64,000 nt of DNA from an uncultured Clostridia bacterium (GCA_934647235.1 CAKUFG010000010.1:23011-87010); one strand, 5' to 3'; shown: positions 30,509-39,773, numbered from the stretch's first letter. Translations and numbers: made by a program. Notes: a model not told the origin generated them from the letters alone.

Positions 30509-30590
30509 ACTTGCAAAAATGTTTATCTTTTGTATTTGAATGCAATTTTGCGAATTTGGACTTGCAAAATGCAATGCGCATGCGTATAAT
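30509..30590 (+). promoter_or_regulatory. livK promoter with operator-like repeats
   Basis: TTGCAA (30562-30567) and a perfect TATAAT (30585-30590), 17 bp apart, 33 bp before the livK start. A perfect inverted repeat ATTTTGC (30545-30551) / GCAAAAT (30564-30570) overlaps the -35. The direct repeat ACTTGCAAAA occurs at 30509-30518 and 30560-30569. The region is much more AT-rich than the genes. This suggests binding of a regulator sensing branched-chain amino acids or nitrogen; the factor is unknown. No riboswitch is apparent. Confidence 0.7.
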
Positions 30591-30622
30591 GACAGCAATT
30601 CTTTTCTTAGGAGATGAGGGCA

Positions 30623-31774
30623 ATGAAGAAATTGCTGGCGATCCTGTTGGTACTGTGCATGGTCATCCCTGCTGCGGCGCTGGGCGAGGAAGTCGTCAAG
30701 ATCGGCGTTTATGAGCCGGCCACTGGCGACAGCGGCGCGGGCGGCAAGCAGGAAATGCTGGGCATGCAGTATGCCAACGAGTTGTTCCCTACCGTGAAAA
30801 TCGGCGACACGGAATATAAAGTGGAACTTGTTTATGCCGATAACGGTTCTTCCTCTGATAAGGCGCCTTCCGCCGCGCAGAAGCTGGTAAGCGAAAACGT
30901 GTCGGTGGTGCTGGGCTCCTACGGCTCCAGCGTGTCCAACGCCGGCAAGCCCTACTTTGGCGAGGCGGGTATCCCCGCCATCGGCGTTACCTGCACCAAC
31001 CCCAGCGTCACGGCGGGCAACACCCACTATTTCCGCATTTGCTTCCTGGATCCCTTCCAGGGCACGGTGCTGGCCAATTACGCCACCGAAAAGCTGGGCG
31101 CGAGCATTGCCTACTGCCTGGGCGAGCTTGGCAACGACTATGACACCGGCCTGATCTACAACTTTAAGCAGGCTTTTGAAAAGAACGGCGGCATGGTGGT
31201 GGATGAGTACTTCCAGACCGGCAACACGGACTTTACCTCCTACCTGACGAACGCTTCCATGTATGGCGCGCAGGTCATCTTTGCTCCCTGCTCTCTGGCG
31301 TATGCCGCGCTGATCTGCAGCGCTGCGGGCGCGCAGGGCGTAACCACCCCGATCCTCGGTTCCGATACCTGGGATTCCAACGTGGTGGTAGACGCTGCCG
31401 CTGGCCAGAATATCACCCTTTATGTGTCCACCTTCTATCAGGAGGGCGGCAGCCCCGAGTTTGACGCGGGCTTCAAGGCCTGGATCAACAGCGATTCTGT
31501 GCATCTGGCCAACAACAACGGCAACGACATGATCTCCGCCGTTTCCGCCATGGGCTACGATGCCTATATGGTGGCGCTGGAAGCGCTCAGGGCCGCGGGC
31601 TCCAAGGATCCAAAGGCTGTCAACGCGGCGCTGTGGGATGTGAAATACGACGGCGTTACCGGTGCGATTGCCTTTGACGAAACGGGCGACGCGATCCGCG
31701 ACGTGGCGTTCATCAAGCACCTGGATACCGCCAACAGCGCCTGGGAGCTGGCGGCTGTGCAGGGCAAGGATTAA
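30623..31774 (+). CDS. livK: Branched-chain amino acid ABC transporter, substrate-binding protein
   Basis: Start chosen at the second ATG (MKKLLAILLVLCMV), 8-10 bp after AGGAGA; the ATG 9 bp earlier touches that site. The 383-residue mature-type periplasmic-binding fold I protein has VVKIGVYEPATGDSGAGGKQ, VVLGSYGSSVSNAGKPYFGE and TPILGSDTWDSN, matching LivJ/LivK. It would capture Leu/Ile/Val or similar amino acids outside the membrane. The signal sequence ends near AALGEE and lacks a clear lipobox; Cys12 has Leu before it. It is the first gene of livKHMGF and is followed by a hairpin that may favour higher livK mRNA levels. Confidence 0.92.
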   Translation: MKKLLAILLVLCMVIPAAALGEEVVKIGVYEPATGDSGAGGKQEMLGMQYANELFPTVKIGDTEYKVELVYADNGSSSDKAPSAAQKLVSENVSVVLGSYGSSVSNAGKPYFGEAGIPAIGVTCTNPSVTAGNTHYFRICFLDPFQGTVLANYATEKLGASIAYCLGELGNDYDTGLIYNFKQAFEKNGGMVVDEYFQTGNTDFTSYLTNASMYGAQVIFAPCSLAYAALICSAAGAQGVTTPILGSDTWDSNVVVDAAAGQNITLYVSTFYQEGGSPEFDAGFKAWINSDSVHLANNNGNDMISAVSAMGYDAYMVALEALRAAGSKDPKAVNAALWDVKYDGVTGAIAFDETGDAIRDVAFIKHLDTANSAWELAAVQGKD

Positions 31775-31811
31775 CGGCGGCGCGTCCACAACCGATATAC
31801 GGCGTATGGGC

Positions 31812-31843
31812 ACGGCGGGGATTGCAGGGTCAGTCCCCGCCGT
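31812..31843 (+). other. Intercistronic hairpin between livK and livH
   Basis: ACGGCGGGGA (31812-31821) pairs perfectly with TCCCCGCCGT (31834-31843) over a 12-nt loop. No T-run follows, so it is not a strong terminator; it may protect the livK transcript 3' end or attenuate transcription. Confidence 0.6.
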
Positions 31844-31897
31844 CCTGTGCGTCATCCGGCGCGGCATACGCTGCGCAGGCCAAAGGAGGGCTTTTGC

Positions 31898-32833
31898 TTG
31901 AAAACCGTGCTTCCCTATCTGTTGTCCGGCATTTCGGTGGGCGGGCAGTACGCGCTGATTGCCATTGGCTATACGATGGTTTACGGCATTCTGCGCCTGA
32001 TCAACTTTGCCCACGGCGATGTGTTTATGGTGTCGGGCATTCTGATGGTGTATCTGACGGCGACCGGCCTGCCGCTGTATGCGGTTATTCCAATCGTGCT
32101 GCTTTTGACGGTGCTGATCGGCTTTGCCATCGAACGCATTGCCTATAAGCCCCTGCGCACCGCGCCGCGTATGTCCATCATGATATCGGCCATCGGCGTA
32201 AGCTATTTTCTGCAGAACCTGGTGCTCTACATCACCGGCGGCCTGAGCAAGGTCTATCCGGCGATTCCGTTTATTTCGCAGTCTGTCACGCTGACGCTCT
32301 TTGGCGTAACGCTGCCCACCACCAAGGTGGCGACGCTGATTACCCCGCCGCTGACGATCCTGCTGGTGATCGGCCTGGTGCTGCTGATCAATCACACCAA
32401 AATCGGCATGGCCATGCGCGCCGTATCCAAGGATTTTGAAACCAGCCAGCTGATGGGCATCAGGATCAACCGCGTGATCAGCGCCACGTTTGTCATCGGC
32501 TCCTTCCTGGCGGCCATCGGCTCGATGCTCTACTTTACCAATTATCCCTCCGTTGTGGCCACCAGCGGTTCCATGCCGGGCCTGAAGGCCTTTGTAGCGG
32601 CGGTGTTCGGGGGTATCGGCTCCATCCCCGGCGCAGTCATCGGCGCGTTTATCATCGGCATTTGCGAAAACATCATCAAGGGCCTGGATCTGATTCTGTT
32701 CAAGGCCGGCATCACCCATAAGATGCTGGGCCTGACCACCTTTTCCGATGCGTTTACGTTTGTGCTGCTGATTGTCATTCTGATTATCAAGCCCACGGGC
32801 CTGTTTGGCGAAAAAACCACGGATAAGGTGTAA
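31898..32833 (+). CDS. livH: Branched-chain amino acid ABC transporter permease
   Basis: A TTG start is preferred, because AAAGGAGG (31881-31888) lies 9 bp upstream; no good ATG fits. The 311-residue product is a LivH-type permease: LLSGISVGGQYALIAIGYTM, the NFAHGDVFMVSG block, AIERIAYKPLRTAPRMS and the C-terminal VFGGIGSIPGAVIGAFIIG. About eight membrane helices. It forms the channel with LivM and is energised by LivG/LivF. The segment AMRAVSKDFETSQLMGIRIN contains the coupling helix that contacts the ATPases. Confidence 0.93.
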   Translation: MKTVLPYLLSGISVGGQYALIAIGYTMVYGILRLINFAHGDVFMVSGILMVYLTATGLPLYAVIPIVLLLTVLIGFAIERIAYKPLRTAPRMSIMISAIGVSYFLQNLVLYITGGLSKVYPAIPFISQSVTLTLFGVTLPTTKVATLITPPLTILLVIGLVLLINHTKIGMAMRAVSKDFETSQLMGIRINRVISATFVIGSFLAAIGSMLYFTNYPSVVATSGSMPGLKAFVAAVFGGIGSIPGAVIGAFIIGICENIIKGLDLILFKAGITHKMLGLTTFSDAFTFVLLIVILIIKPTGLFGEKTTDKV

Positions 32834-32845
32834 GGAGGGGAAAGT

Positions 32846-33961
32846 ATGCAATCGATTGCGACGCGCAAAAAGCCGAGCCGGGCGCATATCCTCACGGCGG
32901 TGATCATCGCGGCTGTATACGTCCTGGTGTTTGCGGCTGAGCAGCTGCTGCCTGCCAGCTCCATGCTCTTTATCGTGCTGAAAAAGGGCGCTACCTATGC
33001 GCTGGTTGCGGTGTCCATGAACCTGCTCAACGGCTTTACGGGCATTTTCTCCCTGGGGCAGGCGGGCTTTATGCTGCTGGGCGCGTATACCTTCGCCATC
33101 TTTACCATCCCGGAGGAGAGCCGCGAGATCGTCTATCAGTATTACAACGGCGGTCTGATCCGCTTTGCCCTGCCGGTAATTCCGGCGCTGGTGCTGTCCG
33201 GCCTGGTGGCGGCGCTGTTCGCCTTCCTGGTTGGCTTGCCGGTGCTGAAGCTGAAAAGCGACTATCTGGCCATCGCCACCCTGGGCTTTGCCGAAATCAT
33301 CCGCGCTATCTTCCAGTGGGATAAGCTGGGCGCGATTACCAACGGCTCCAACATGCTGCATCAGTTCCCGTCCTTTTCCAGCTTTAATATCCGCAATGCC
33401 CAGGGTGAGGTGGTGGTGTATCTGTCCACGCTCGTGCCCTTTGTGATTGCGGGCGTGTGCATCGCGCTGATTGTGCTGCTGATCAACTCCACCTATGGGC
33501 GCGCGCTCAAGGCCATCCGCGATGATGAAACGGCGGCCGAGGCCATGGGCGTGAACCTGTTCCATCATAAGCAGCTGGCGTTTTGCATTTCCTCCTTCTT
33601 TGCGGGCATTGGCGGGGCGATGCTGGCCATGTATGCCTGCACGGTCCAGGCCAAGTCCTTTACCAGCGCCATGACGTATGAAATCCTGCTGATTGTGGTG
33701 CTGGGCGGCGTGGGCTCCATCACCGGCAGCTGCCTGAGCGCTTTCCTGTTTGTCGCCTGCTCGGAGTGGTGGCTGCGCTTCCTGGACAATACCTACACCA
33801 TCGGGTCCTTCCAGGTGCCGCTGCTGCGCAACGGCTTCCGCCTGGTGGTGTTCTCGGTGATCATCATGGTGGTGGTGCTGTTCTTCCGCAAGGGCATCAT
33901 GGGCGAGCGTGAGCTTCCCGATCTTCTGCGCGGACGCAAGGGGAAGGAGGCCGCAAAATGA
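32846..33961 (+). CDS. livM: Branched-chain amino acid ABC transporter permease
   Basis: A 371-residue polytopic membrane protein of the LivM group: VSMNLLNGFTGIFSLGQAGF, LKSDYLAIATLGFAEIIRA, the coupling region GRALKAIRDDETAAEAMGVN, and VLGGVGSITGSCLSAFLF. It pairs with LivH. A hydrophilic segment of about 50 residues after FQWDKLGAITNGSN faces outside. It starts 12 bp after livH with AAGGAGGGG and overlaps livG by 4 bp. Confidence 0.93.
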   Translation: MQSIATRKKPSRAHILTAVIIAAVYVLVFAAEQLLPASSMLFIVLKKGATYALVAVSMNLLNGFTGIFSLGQAGFMLLGAYTFAIFTIPEESREIVYQYYNGGLIRFALPVIPALVLSGLVAALFAFLVGLPVLKLKSDYLAIATLGFAEIIRAIFQWDKLGAITNGSNMLHQFPSFSSFNIRNAQGEVVVYLSTLVPFVIAGVCIALIVLLINSTYGRALKAIRDDETAAEAMGVNLFHHKQLAFCISSFFAGIGGAMLAMYACTVQAKSFTSAMTYEILLIVVLGGVGSITGSCLSAFLFVACSEWWLRFLDNTYTIGSFQVPLLRNGFRLVVFSVIIMVVVLFFRKGIMGERELPDLLRGRKGKEAAK

Positions 33962-34796
33962 GCGGGAACGTGCTGAAAATCAACCACCTGACCATGCAGT
34001 TTGGCGGTGTGGTGGCGGTAAACGATCTGTGCATGGAAATCAGCCGCGGCGAGATCGTGGCGCTGATCGGCCCCAATGGCGCGGGCAAAACCACGGCCTT
34101 CAACTGCGTGACGGGCGTGTATGAGCCTACCAACGGCGAAATCCTGTTTGAAGGCAAGCCCATTGCGCGCAACCATCCCACCGGCCGCATGCGCAAGCTA
34201 TATGCCGGCACGATGGGAGACGCCTATCGTGGGCGCATCATCCGCAGCACGCCGGATCAGATCACCCGCCGGGGCATTGCGCGAACCTTTCAGAACATCC
34301 GGCTTTTCGGCTCCATGACGGTGTTTGAAAACGTGCTGCTGGCGCGCCATCTGCGCCGCAGCAGCAATGTGCTGACGGCCATGCTGCGCATCAACCGCCG
34401 CGAGGAAAAGCGCATGCGCGAGGAGGCGATGCAGCTGCTGCGCGTGGTGGGATTGGAGGATGAGCGCGACGAGCGCGCGACCTCGCTGCCCTATGGCAAG
34501 CAGCGGCTGCTGGAAATTGCCCGCGCGCTGGCGACTGAGCCGAGCCTGCTGCTGCTGGACGAACCGGCTGCGGGCATGAACCCGCAGGAAACCGAGGAGC
34601 TGGGCGCGTTTATCCAGCGCATCAAAAAGCAGTTTAACCTGACGATTCTGATCATCGAGCATCATATGAACCTGATCATGGATATTTCCGACCGCATTTA
34701 TGTGGTGGATTTCGGCCGCTTGATTGCGCAGGGAACGCCCGATGAGATTCAGAACAACGACGCGGTGATCGCCGCTTATCTGGGAGGTGACGAGGC

Positions 34797-34800
<4 letters not shown>
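33958..34800 (+). CDS. livG: Branched-chain amino acid ABC transporter ATP-binding protein LivG
   Basis: A 280-residue ATPase. Walker A is LIGPNGAGKTTAFNCVTG. The signature is of the variant type SLPYGKQRLLEIARAL, with Walker B LLLLDEPAAGMNP and the switch His in IIEHHMNLIM. The protein is longer than E. coli LivG (255 residues) because of an insertion of about 25 residues (RMRKLYAGTMGDAYRGRIIR and following) just before the Q-loop block GIARTFQNIRLF. It overlaps livM and livF by 4 bp each. Confidence 0.94.
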
Positions 34801-35510
<710 letters not shown>

Positions 35511-35523
35511 ACAGGGAGATTTT

Positions 35524-37083
35524 ATGACAAACCAAGCCGTGATTTTAATCGTTATGGCGGGCTACATGCTCATGATTATTGCCATCGGCGCGCTGTTTGC
35601 ACGCCGATCCAACAAAAACGCCGAAAGCTATTTCCTGGGCGGGCGCACGCTGGGCCCGTGGGTATCCGCCATGAGCGCCGAGGCTTCGGATATGAGCGGA
35701 TATCTGCTCATGGGCGTGCCTGGCCTGGCCTACTGGTGCGGCCTGGCGGATGCTGGCTGGACGGCGATTGGCCTGGCGCTGGGCACGTACTTGAACTGGC
35801 TGCTGGTATCGCGCCGCCTGCGCAGTTATTCCGTGGCCGCAGGCAACGCCATTACCGTGCCGGATTTCCTCAGCAATCGTTTTCATGAAAAAAAGAAGGT
35901 CATCCTGGGCGTATCGGCCGTATTTATCCTGATTTTCTTTACCGTGTACGCCGCCAGCTGCTTTGTCACCTGCGGCAAGCTCTTTGCCGGGCTGTTTGAT
36001 ATGTCCTACCACAGCATGATGCTGGTGGGCGCGGCCTTTGTGCTGCTGTATACCATGCTGGGCGGCTTCCTGGCCGAGAGCGTATCCGATTTCATTCAGG
36101 CCATGGTGATGGTGGCGGCGCTGCTGTGCGTGCTGATTGTAGGCACGCGCCACGCGGGCGGCATCGGCGCAGTGATAGAAAACGCGCGGGCGATTCCCGG
36201 GTATCTGTCGCTGACACAGCTGGCTTCGCCTGTGGTGGACGCCTCCGGCGTGCAGCAGAGCGCGGGCGGCGCGCCCCTTTTTGGCGTGCCGGAAAGCTAC
36301 GGCTTCCTGAAAATCCTTTCCACCCTCAGCTGGGGCCTGGGCTACTTTGGCATGCCGCAGGTGCTGCTGCGCTTTATGGCCATCCGCCGCGGGGAGGAGC
36401 TGACGCGCTCTCGCCGCATTGCCAGCGTGTGGGTGGTTATCTCGCTGACGGCCGCCGTGGCCATCGGCGTGATGGGCCGCGCGCTGCTGCCTGCCGAGCC
36501 CTCGCTTGCCACGCAGAGCGGCGCGGAAAACCTGTTTGCCCATGCAGCGCAGCTTTTGTTCCATCCTGTGCTGGCCGGCCTTGTAACGGCGGGCATATTG
36601 GCGGCTACGATCAGCTCGTCCGATTCCTACCTGCTGATTGCCTCCTCCGCTGTATCGCAGAATCTGTTTGCGGGCATCATCAAAAAGGATGCAACCGATA
36701 AGCAGGTTATGCGGCTGTCGCGCCTGGTGATCCTGCTGATTACGGCGCTGGGCCTTGTGATTGCCTGGGATGAAAACAGCGTGATTTTCCAGGTGGTATC
36801 CTTTGCCTGGGCGGGCTTTGGCGCAACGTTCGGGCCGATTATGCTCTTCTCCCTCTTCTGGAAGCGCACCACGCGCGCAGGCGCAATCGCCGGTATGATT
36901 GGCGGCGGCGCGATGGTGTTTATCTGGAAGCTGCTGATTAAGCCCATGGGCGGGCTGCTTGGCATCTATGAGCTGCTGCCGGCCTTCCTGTTCTCGGCCA
37001 TCCTGATCGTCGTCGTATCGCTGATGACCGCACCGCCGGATGCGGAAATCCTGGAGGAGTTTGAAAAATCGAAAAATGCATAA
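35524..37083 (+). CDS. putP: Sodium/proline-type solute symporter (SSS family)
   Basis: A 519-residue membrane protein with about 12-13 helices. The SSS/PutP features are: SYFLGGRTLGPWVSAMSAEA, SDMSGYLLMGVPG, GLGYFGMPQVLLRFMAIR and ILAATISSSDSYLLIASSAV (Na+ site helix). Length and sequence fit Na+/proline symporters, though other amino acids or pantothenate-like solutes are possible for this family. It follows livF by 13 bp with AGGGAG before the ATG, so the operon may pair two amino acid uptake systems. A clear terminator follows. Confidence 0.87.
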   Translation: MTNQAVILIVMAGYMLMIIAIGALFARRSNKNAESYFLGGRTLGPWVSAMSAEASDMSGYLLMGVPGLAYWCGLADAGWTAIGLALGTYLNWLLVSRRLRSYSVAAGNAITVPDFLSNRFHEKKKVILGVSAVFILIFFTVYAASCFVTCGKLFAGLFDMSYHSMMLVGAAFVLLYTMLGGFLAESVSDFIQAMVMVAALLCVLIVGTRHAGGIGAVIENARAIPGYLSLTQLASPVVDASGVQQSAGGAPLFGVPESYGFLKILSTLSWGLGYFGMPQVLLRFMAIRRGEELTRSRRIASVWVVISLTAAVAIGVMGRALLPAEPSLATQSGAENLFAHAAQLLFHPVLAGLVTAGILAATISSSDSYLLIASSAVSQNLFAGIIKKDATDKQVMRLSRLVILLITALGLVIAWDENSVIFQVVSFAWAGFGATFGPIMLFSLFWKRTTRAGAIAGMIGGGAMVFIWKLLIKPMGGLLGIYELLPAFLFSAILIVVVSLMTAPPDAEILEEFEKSKNA

Positions 37084-37087
37084 AAAA

Positions 37088-37125
37088 CGGGCTGTCTCGA
37101 GGATGAGGCAGCCCGCGTTTTATTT
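37088..37125 (+). terminator. Rho-independent terminator after the symporter gene
   Basis: CGGGCTGTCTC (37088-37098) pairs with GAGGCAGCCCG (37105-37115) including one G-T pair; the T-rich TTTTATTTTAT follows. The A-run on the left allows leftward use for the convergent kinase gene. Confidence 0.88.
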
Positions 37126-37141
37126 TATATGTATGATTCAA

Positions 37142-38020
37142 TCAGCCAACCGCTTTTTCGGCAGCTTCTGCGGCGGCGGAGCGCACATGATAGCCCCTTA
37201 CGCCTGAAATGGTTTCGCCGTCGATCTGCAGTGCGGTGGGGCGGTCGAATTCCACCCGGATATCATGACCGGTCAGCACGGTTACCATCTCGTCATGCTT
37301 TACATGCTCGCCTTTGAAGATGCTGGGGAAAACGGCCAGCGTTTTGAGCTTGCTGGCGCAGTGCATCACCACCACCGAAACCGTGCGGTCAGGGTTCAGA
37401 CGATCCTGCGCAGGCGCTACCTCCATGCCGCCGCCGTAATAACGGCCATTCATGGCGGGAGAGAGCCATACATGCCTGAAGCGCTGCGTTTTGCCGTCCA
37501 CCGTGACGGCTGCACGGACGGGATGATAGCCAAACAGCAGGCCCTTGATGGCGATGGCGGTGTAGTTTACGTTTTTCTTGCCCTCGGAGCGCTGGATATC
37601 GCCCACCTCGCAGCAATAGCCGTCGATGCCGTAGCCCACGCCGTTGACAAAATAATAGCGCTTGCTGCTGATTTCTACCGTGGGCAAATCGGCAAGATAT
37701 CGATTGAGCGGCACCATGGTGCTGTTGTCCTTGGCCGATACGTCGTGCATAAAATCGTTGCCCGAGCCTGCGGGATAATACAGCACGCCCTGGCGCGGCG
37801 GCTGCCCGCCCAGCGCGTTGATAAAATGATTGATGGTGCCGTCGCCGCCCGAGAGCACCACTTCGTCCCCAAGCGGCAGCTTTTTCATAAAGGCCGCCGT
37901 ATCCAGCGTGGTGATATCCAGGATTTCGGTTTCTCGTGGGGCAAGCAGCGCTGCAGCCTCGCGCGCCTTTTCCTCGCTGCGGCCGCTGCCCGCAAGGGGA
38001 TTGTAAAGAATATGAATCAT
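37142..38020 (-). CDS. Diacylglycerol/lipid kinase family protein (DgkB/YegS-like)
   Basis: The start at MIHILYNPLAGSGRS is the family's normal N-terminus; the frame is open further upstream but that part does not match. The 292-residue protein has the nucleotide-binding NPLAGSGRS loop, the signature VVLSGGDGTINHFINAL, PAGSGNDF, and the C-terminal domain with VNGVGYGIDGYCCE, MNGRYYGGGMEVAP and LQIDGE. It phosphorylates diacylglycerol or a related lipid at the inner membrane face; soluble DgkB recycles diacylglycerol from lipoteichoic acid synthesis. A 21-bp palindrome lies in its promoter region, so it is probably regulated. Confidence 0.88.
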   Translation of the reverse strand: MIHILYNPLAGSGRSEEKAREAAALLAPRETEILDITTLDTAAFMKKLPLGDEVVLSGGDGTINHFINALGGQPPRQGVLYYPAGSGNDFMHDVSAKDNSTMVPLNRYLADLPTVEISSKRYYFVNGVGYGIDGYCCEVGDIQRSEGKKNVNYTAIAIKGLLFGYHPVRAAVTVDGKTQRFRHVWLSPAMNGRYYGGGMEVAPAQDRLNPDRTVSVVVMHCASKLKTLAVFPSIFKGEHVKHDEMVTVLTGHDIRVEFDRPTALQIDGETISGVRGYHVRSAAAEAAEKAVG

Positions 38021-38083
38021 GAGATGGTGAGCCCTTTCTTTTGTGTTGTGGCGGTGCAGCGCGCAAAGGCGGCTTATCACATC

Positions 38084-38104
38084 CATCCTGTATTGTACAG
38101 GATG
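38084..38104. promoter_or_regulatory. 21-bp perfect operator-like palindrome
   Basis: CATCCTGTA (38084-38092) and TACAGGATG (38096-38104) are perfect inverted repeats separated by TTG. On the minus strand it contains TACAAT, a likely -10 for the lipid kinase, with TTTTCA about 18 bp upstream. It lies 64 bp before the start codon. The regulator is unknown. Confidence 0.6.
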
Positions 38105-38125
38105 AGCAAGGGCTTTGAAAACTGA

Positions 38126-38164
38126 CAAAAACCCGGCAGTGTCCAAAGATTGGGCAATACCGGG
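38126..38164 (-). terminator. Rho-independent terminator after the DUF3343 gene
   Basis: On the minus strand CCCGG (38160-38164) and following bases pair with a complementary arm ending in CCGGG (38132-38136), with a few mismatches, and TTTTTGT follows directly. Confidence 0.75.
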
Positions 38165-38194
38165 CGTTTGTCTGGAAATTGTTTGGAATTTTAA

Positions 38195-38464
38195 TTACAG
38201 CAGCGGGATGATGCGCGGCCGGCCGCTGCCCTGGCGCTCCACCTGGTAAAAGCCAATCAGGTTGCTGGGGCGCGTCTGGTTGTATACGGTCAGCACCCTG
38301 GCCGTATCCTGCGGGTCAAAGCGCACGCTCAGCCCGCAGCCAACCGATACGTCGCGCGGGGTGGATATCACCTGTCCGCGAACGCCTGCGCGGCGCAGCG
38401 CCGCGTCAAAGCGCATCACCTGCTGGCGCGATCGAAACGATGCGATGCCAAATATCTCCTGCAT
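38195..38464 (-). CDS. DUF3343 protein (putative Se/S carrier-like)
   Basis: The start is set at the ATG giving MQEIFGIASFRSRQQVM, 7 bp after AGGAGGG; an ATG 6 bp earlier is too close to that site. The 89-residue protein has the DUF3343 pattern: IASFRSRQQVMRFDAALRRA, then VISTPRDVSVGCGLSVRF with the conserved Cys. DUF3343 proteins are predicted sulfur or selenium carriers, often found near cysteine desulfurases, yedF and selD. Here the gene is divergent from a desulfurase (38538-39659), with 73 bp between them. A terminator follows. Function is inferred from family and neighbour only. Confidence 0.83.
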   Translation of the reverse strand: MQEIFGIASFRSRQQVMRFDAALRRAGVRGQVISTPRDVSVGCGLSVRFDPQDTARVLTVYNQTRPSNLIGFYQVERQGSGRPRIIPLL

Positions 38465-38537
38465 ATGCATGCCCTCCTGTCTGCGCTCATAGCATACTAT
38501 GAAGCGCGGCACATCCGCGTGCAGGGAGGGAAAACGC

Positions 38538-39659
38538 ATGATTTATCTGGATAATGCCGCTACCAGCTGGCCCAAGCCCCCCGAGGTGCTGCGCGCCGTA
38601 AACGGGGTGATGAGCCGCCCCTTCGGCAATCCTGGGCGCGGCGGGCATCGCGCGTCCCTGTGCGCCGGGCGGGTGGTATACGCCTGCCGCGAGGCGGCGG
38701 CCAGGTATCTTGGCTGCGCGCCTGAGCGCGTGATCTTTACCCTCAACTGCACGGATGCGCTGAATATGGCCATTCGCGGCTGCCTGCACCGGGGCGATCA
38801 TGTGCTGGCTACGCACGATGCGCACAACGCTGTGATGCGTCCGCTGGCAGGCATGGAACAGCGCGGGGAGATATCGCTGAGCATTCTGCGCGCTGGCGAG
38901 GGCGGCGTGCTGGATGCTTCGGCCATCGACGAGGCCGTAACGCCGCAGACACGGCTGTGCATCCTGACCCATGCCAGCAATGTGACGGGCACGCTGCAGC
39001 CCGTGCGTGAGCTGATTGCCGCCGCGCATCGCTATGGCCTGCTGGTGCTGCTGGATGCGGCCCAGACGGCGGGCACGCTGCCGCTTGACGATACGGGCGC
39101 GGATATGATCGCCATGCCCGGACACAAGGGCCTGCTTGGCCCTATGGGCACGGGCATTCTGTATGTGGGCGAGCATGCGGCGCTGCGCCCCCTGCGCGAA
39201 GGCGGCACGGGCTCGGCCAGCGAAAGCGTGCATCAGCCCCTGATGCTGCCCGACCGCTATGAAAGCGGCACGCTGCAGCTGCCGGGCATTGCGGGGCTTC
39301 TGCAGGGCATTCGTTTTGCATCGGCCAATCAGGCGGCTATTCATCAATACGAATGCGAGCTGATTGACGAGCTGCGCGCACAGCTGAGCGCCATCGACGG
39401 GGTGACGGTTTACGGCCGCGCAGAGGATGCGCACGTGGGCGTGCTCAGCTTTAATCTATCGGGCATGGACAGCTCGGAGCTGGCAGACGCGCTGGACGCG
39501 CGCGGCCTGTGCCTGCGCGGCGGGCTGCACTGCGCGCCGTGTATGCATCGGTATCTGGGCACGCAGGGCACGGTACGCGCCAGCGTAGGGCCGTATTCCA
39601 CGCTGGAAGAAATGGACATTCTGGCTGCCGAGGTGCGGGCAATCCGGGATAAAACGTAA
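38538..39659 (+). CDS. Cysteine desulfurase family protein (aminotransferase class V)
   Basis: The start MIYLDNAATSWPKPPEV follows GGAGGG. The 373-residue PLP enzyme has the class V blocks: LDNAATSWPKP, ILTHASNVTGTLQP, the PLP Lys in MPGHKGLLGPMGTG, ESGTLQLPGIAGL and the active-site loop RGGLHCAPCMHRYLG with the persulfide Cys. It mobilises sulfur (or selenium) from cysteine (or selenocysteine). No iscU, sufU or thiI is adjacent. The divergent DUF3343 protein is the likely partner, which links this pair to Se/S transfer as seen in other Clostridia. Confidence 0.9.
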   Translation: MIYLDNAATSWPKPPEVLRAVNGVMSRPFGNPGRGGHRASLCAGRVVYACREAAARYLGCAPERVIFTLNCTDALNMAIRGCLHRGDHVLATHDAHNAVMRPLAGMEQRGEISLSILRAGEGGVLDASAIDEAVTPQTRLCILTHASNVTGTLQPVRELIAAAHRYGLLVLLDAAQTAGTLPLDDTGADMIAMPGHKGLLGPMGTGILYVGEHAALRPLREGGTGSASESVHQPLMLPDRYESGTLQLPGIAGLLQGIRFASANQAAIHQYECELIDELRAQLSAIDGVTVYGRAEDAHVGVLSFNLSGMDSSELADALDARGLCLRGGLHCAPCMHRYLGTQGTVRASVGPYSTLEEMDILAAEVRAIRDKT

Positions 39660-39697
39660 AATGTTGCCCAAAATCCCGAACTGCCGAAAGATGGTAC

Positions 39698-39726
39698 TTG
39701 CAATTCTATAACAATTTCATTACAAT
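39698..39726 (+). promoter_or_regulatory. Promoter for the modular L,D-transpeptidase gene
   Basis: TTGCAA (39698-39703) and TACAAT (39721-39726) with a 17-bp spacer, in an AT-rich stretch 48 bp before the start. Confidence 0.65.
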
Positions 39727-39773
39727 ATAATAACGCACTGGTTACAGTACGTCAGAATTGTGAGGTGTACCGC

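Noticed and set aside
30380..30622. A leader riboswitch or T-box for the liv operon
   Set aside because: The promoter maps only about 25 bp from the ribosome site, leaving no room for a structured leader.
30506..33568. A 1020-codon open frame antisense to the liv genes
   Set aside because: It is a shadow of the strongly supported livK/livH/livM frames; composition is His/Arg/Gln-rich with no domain, and it results from high GC at third positions.
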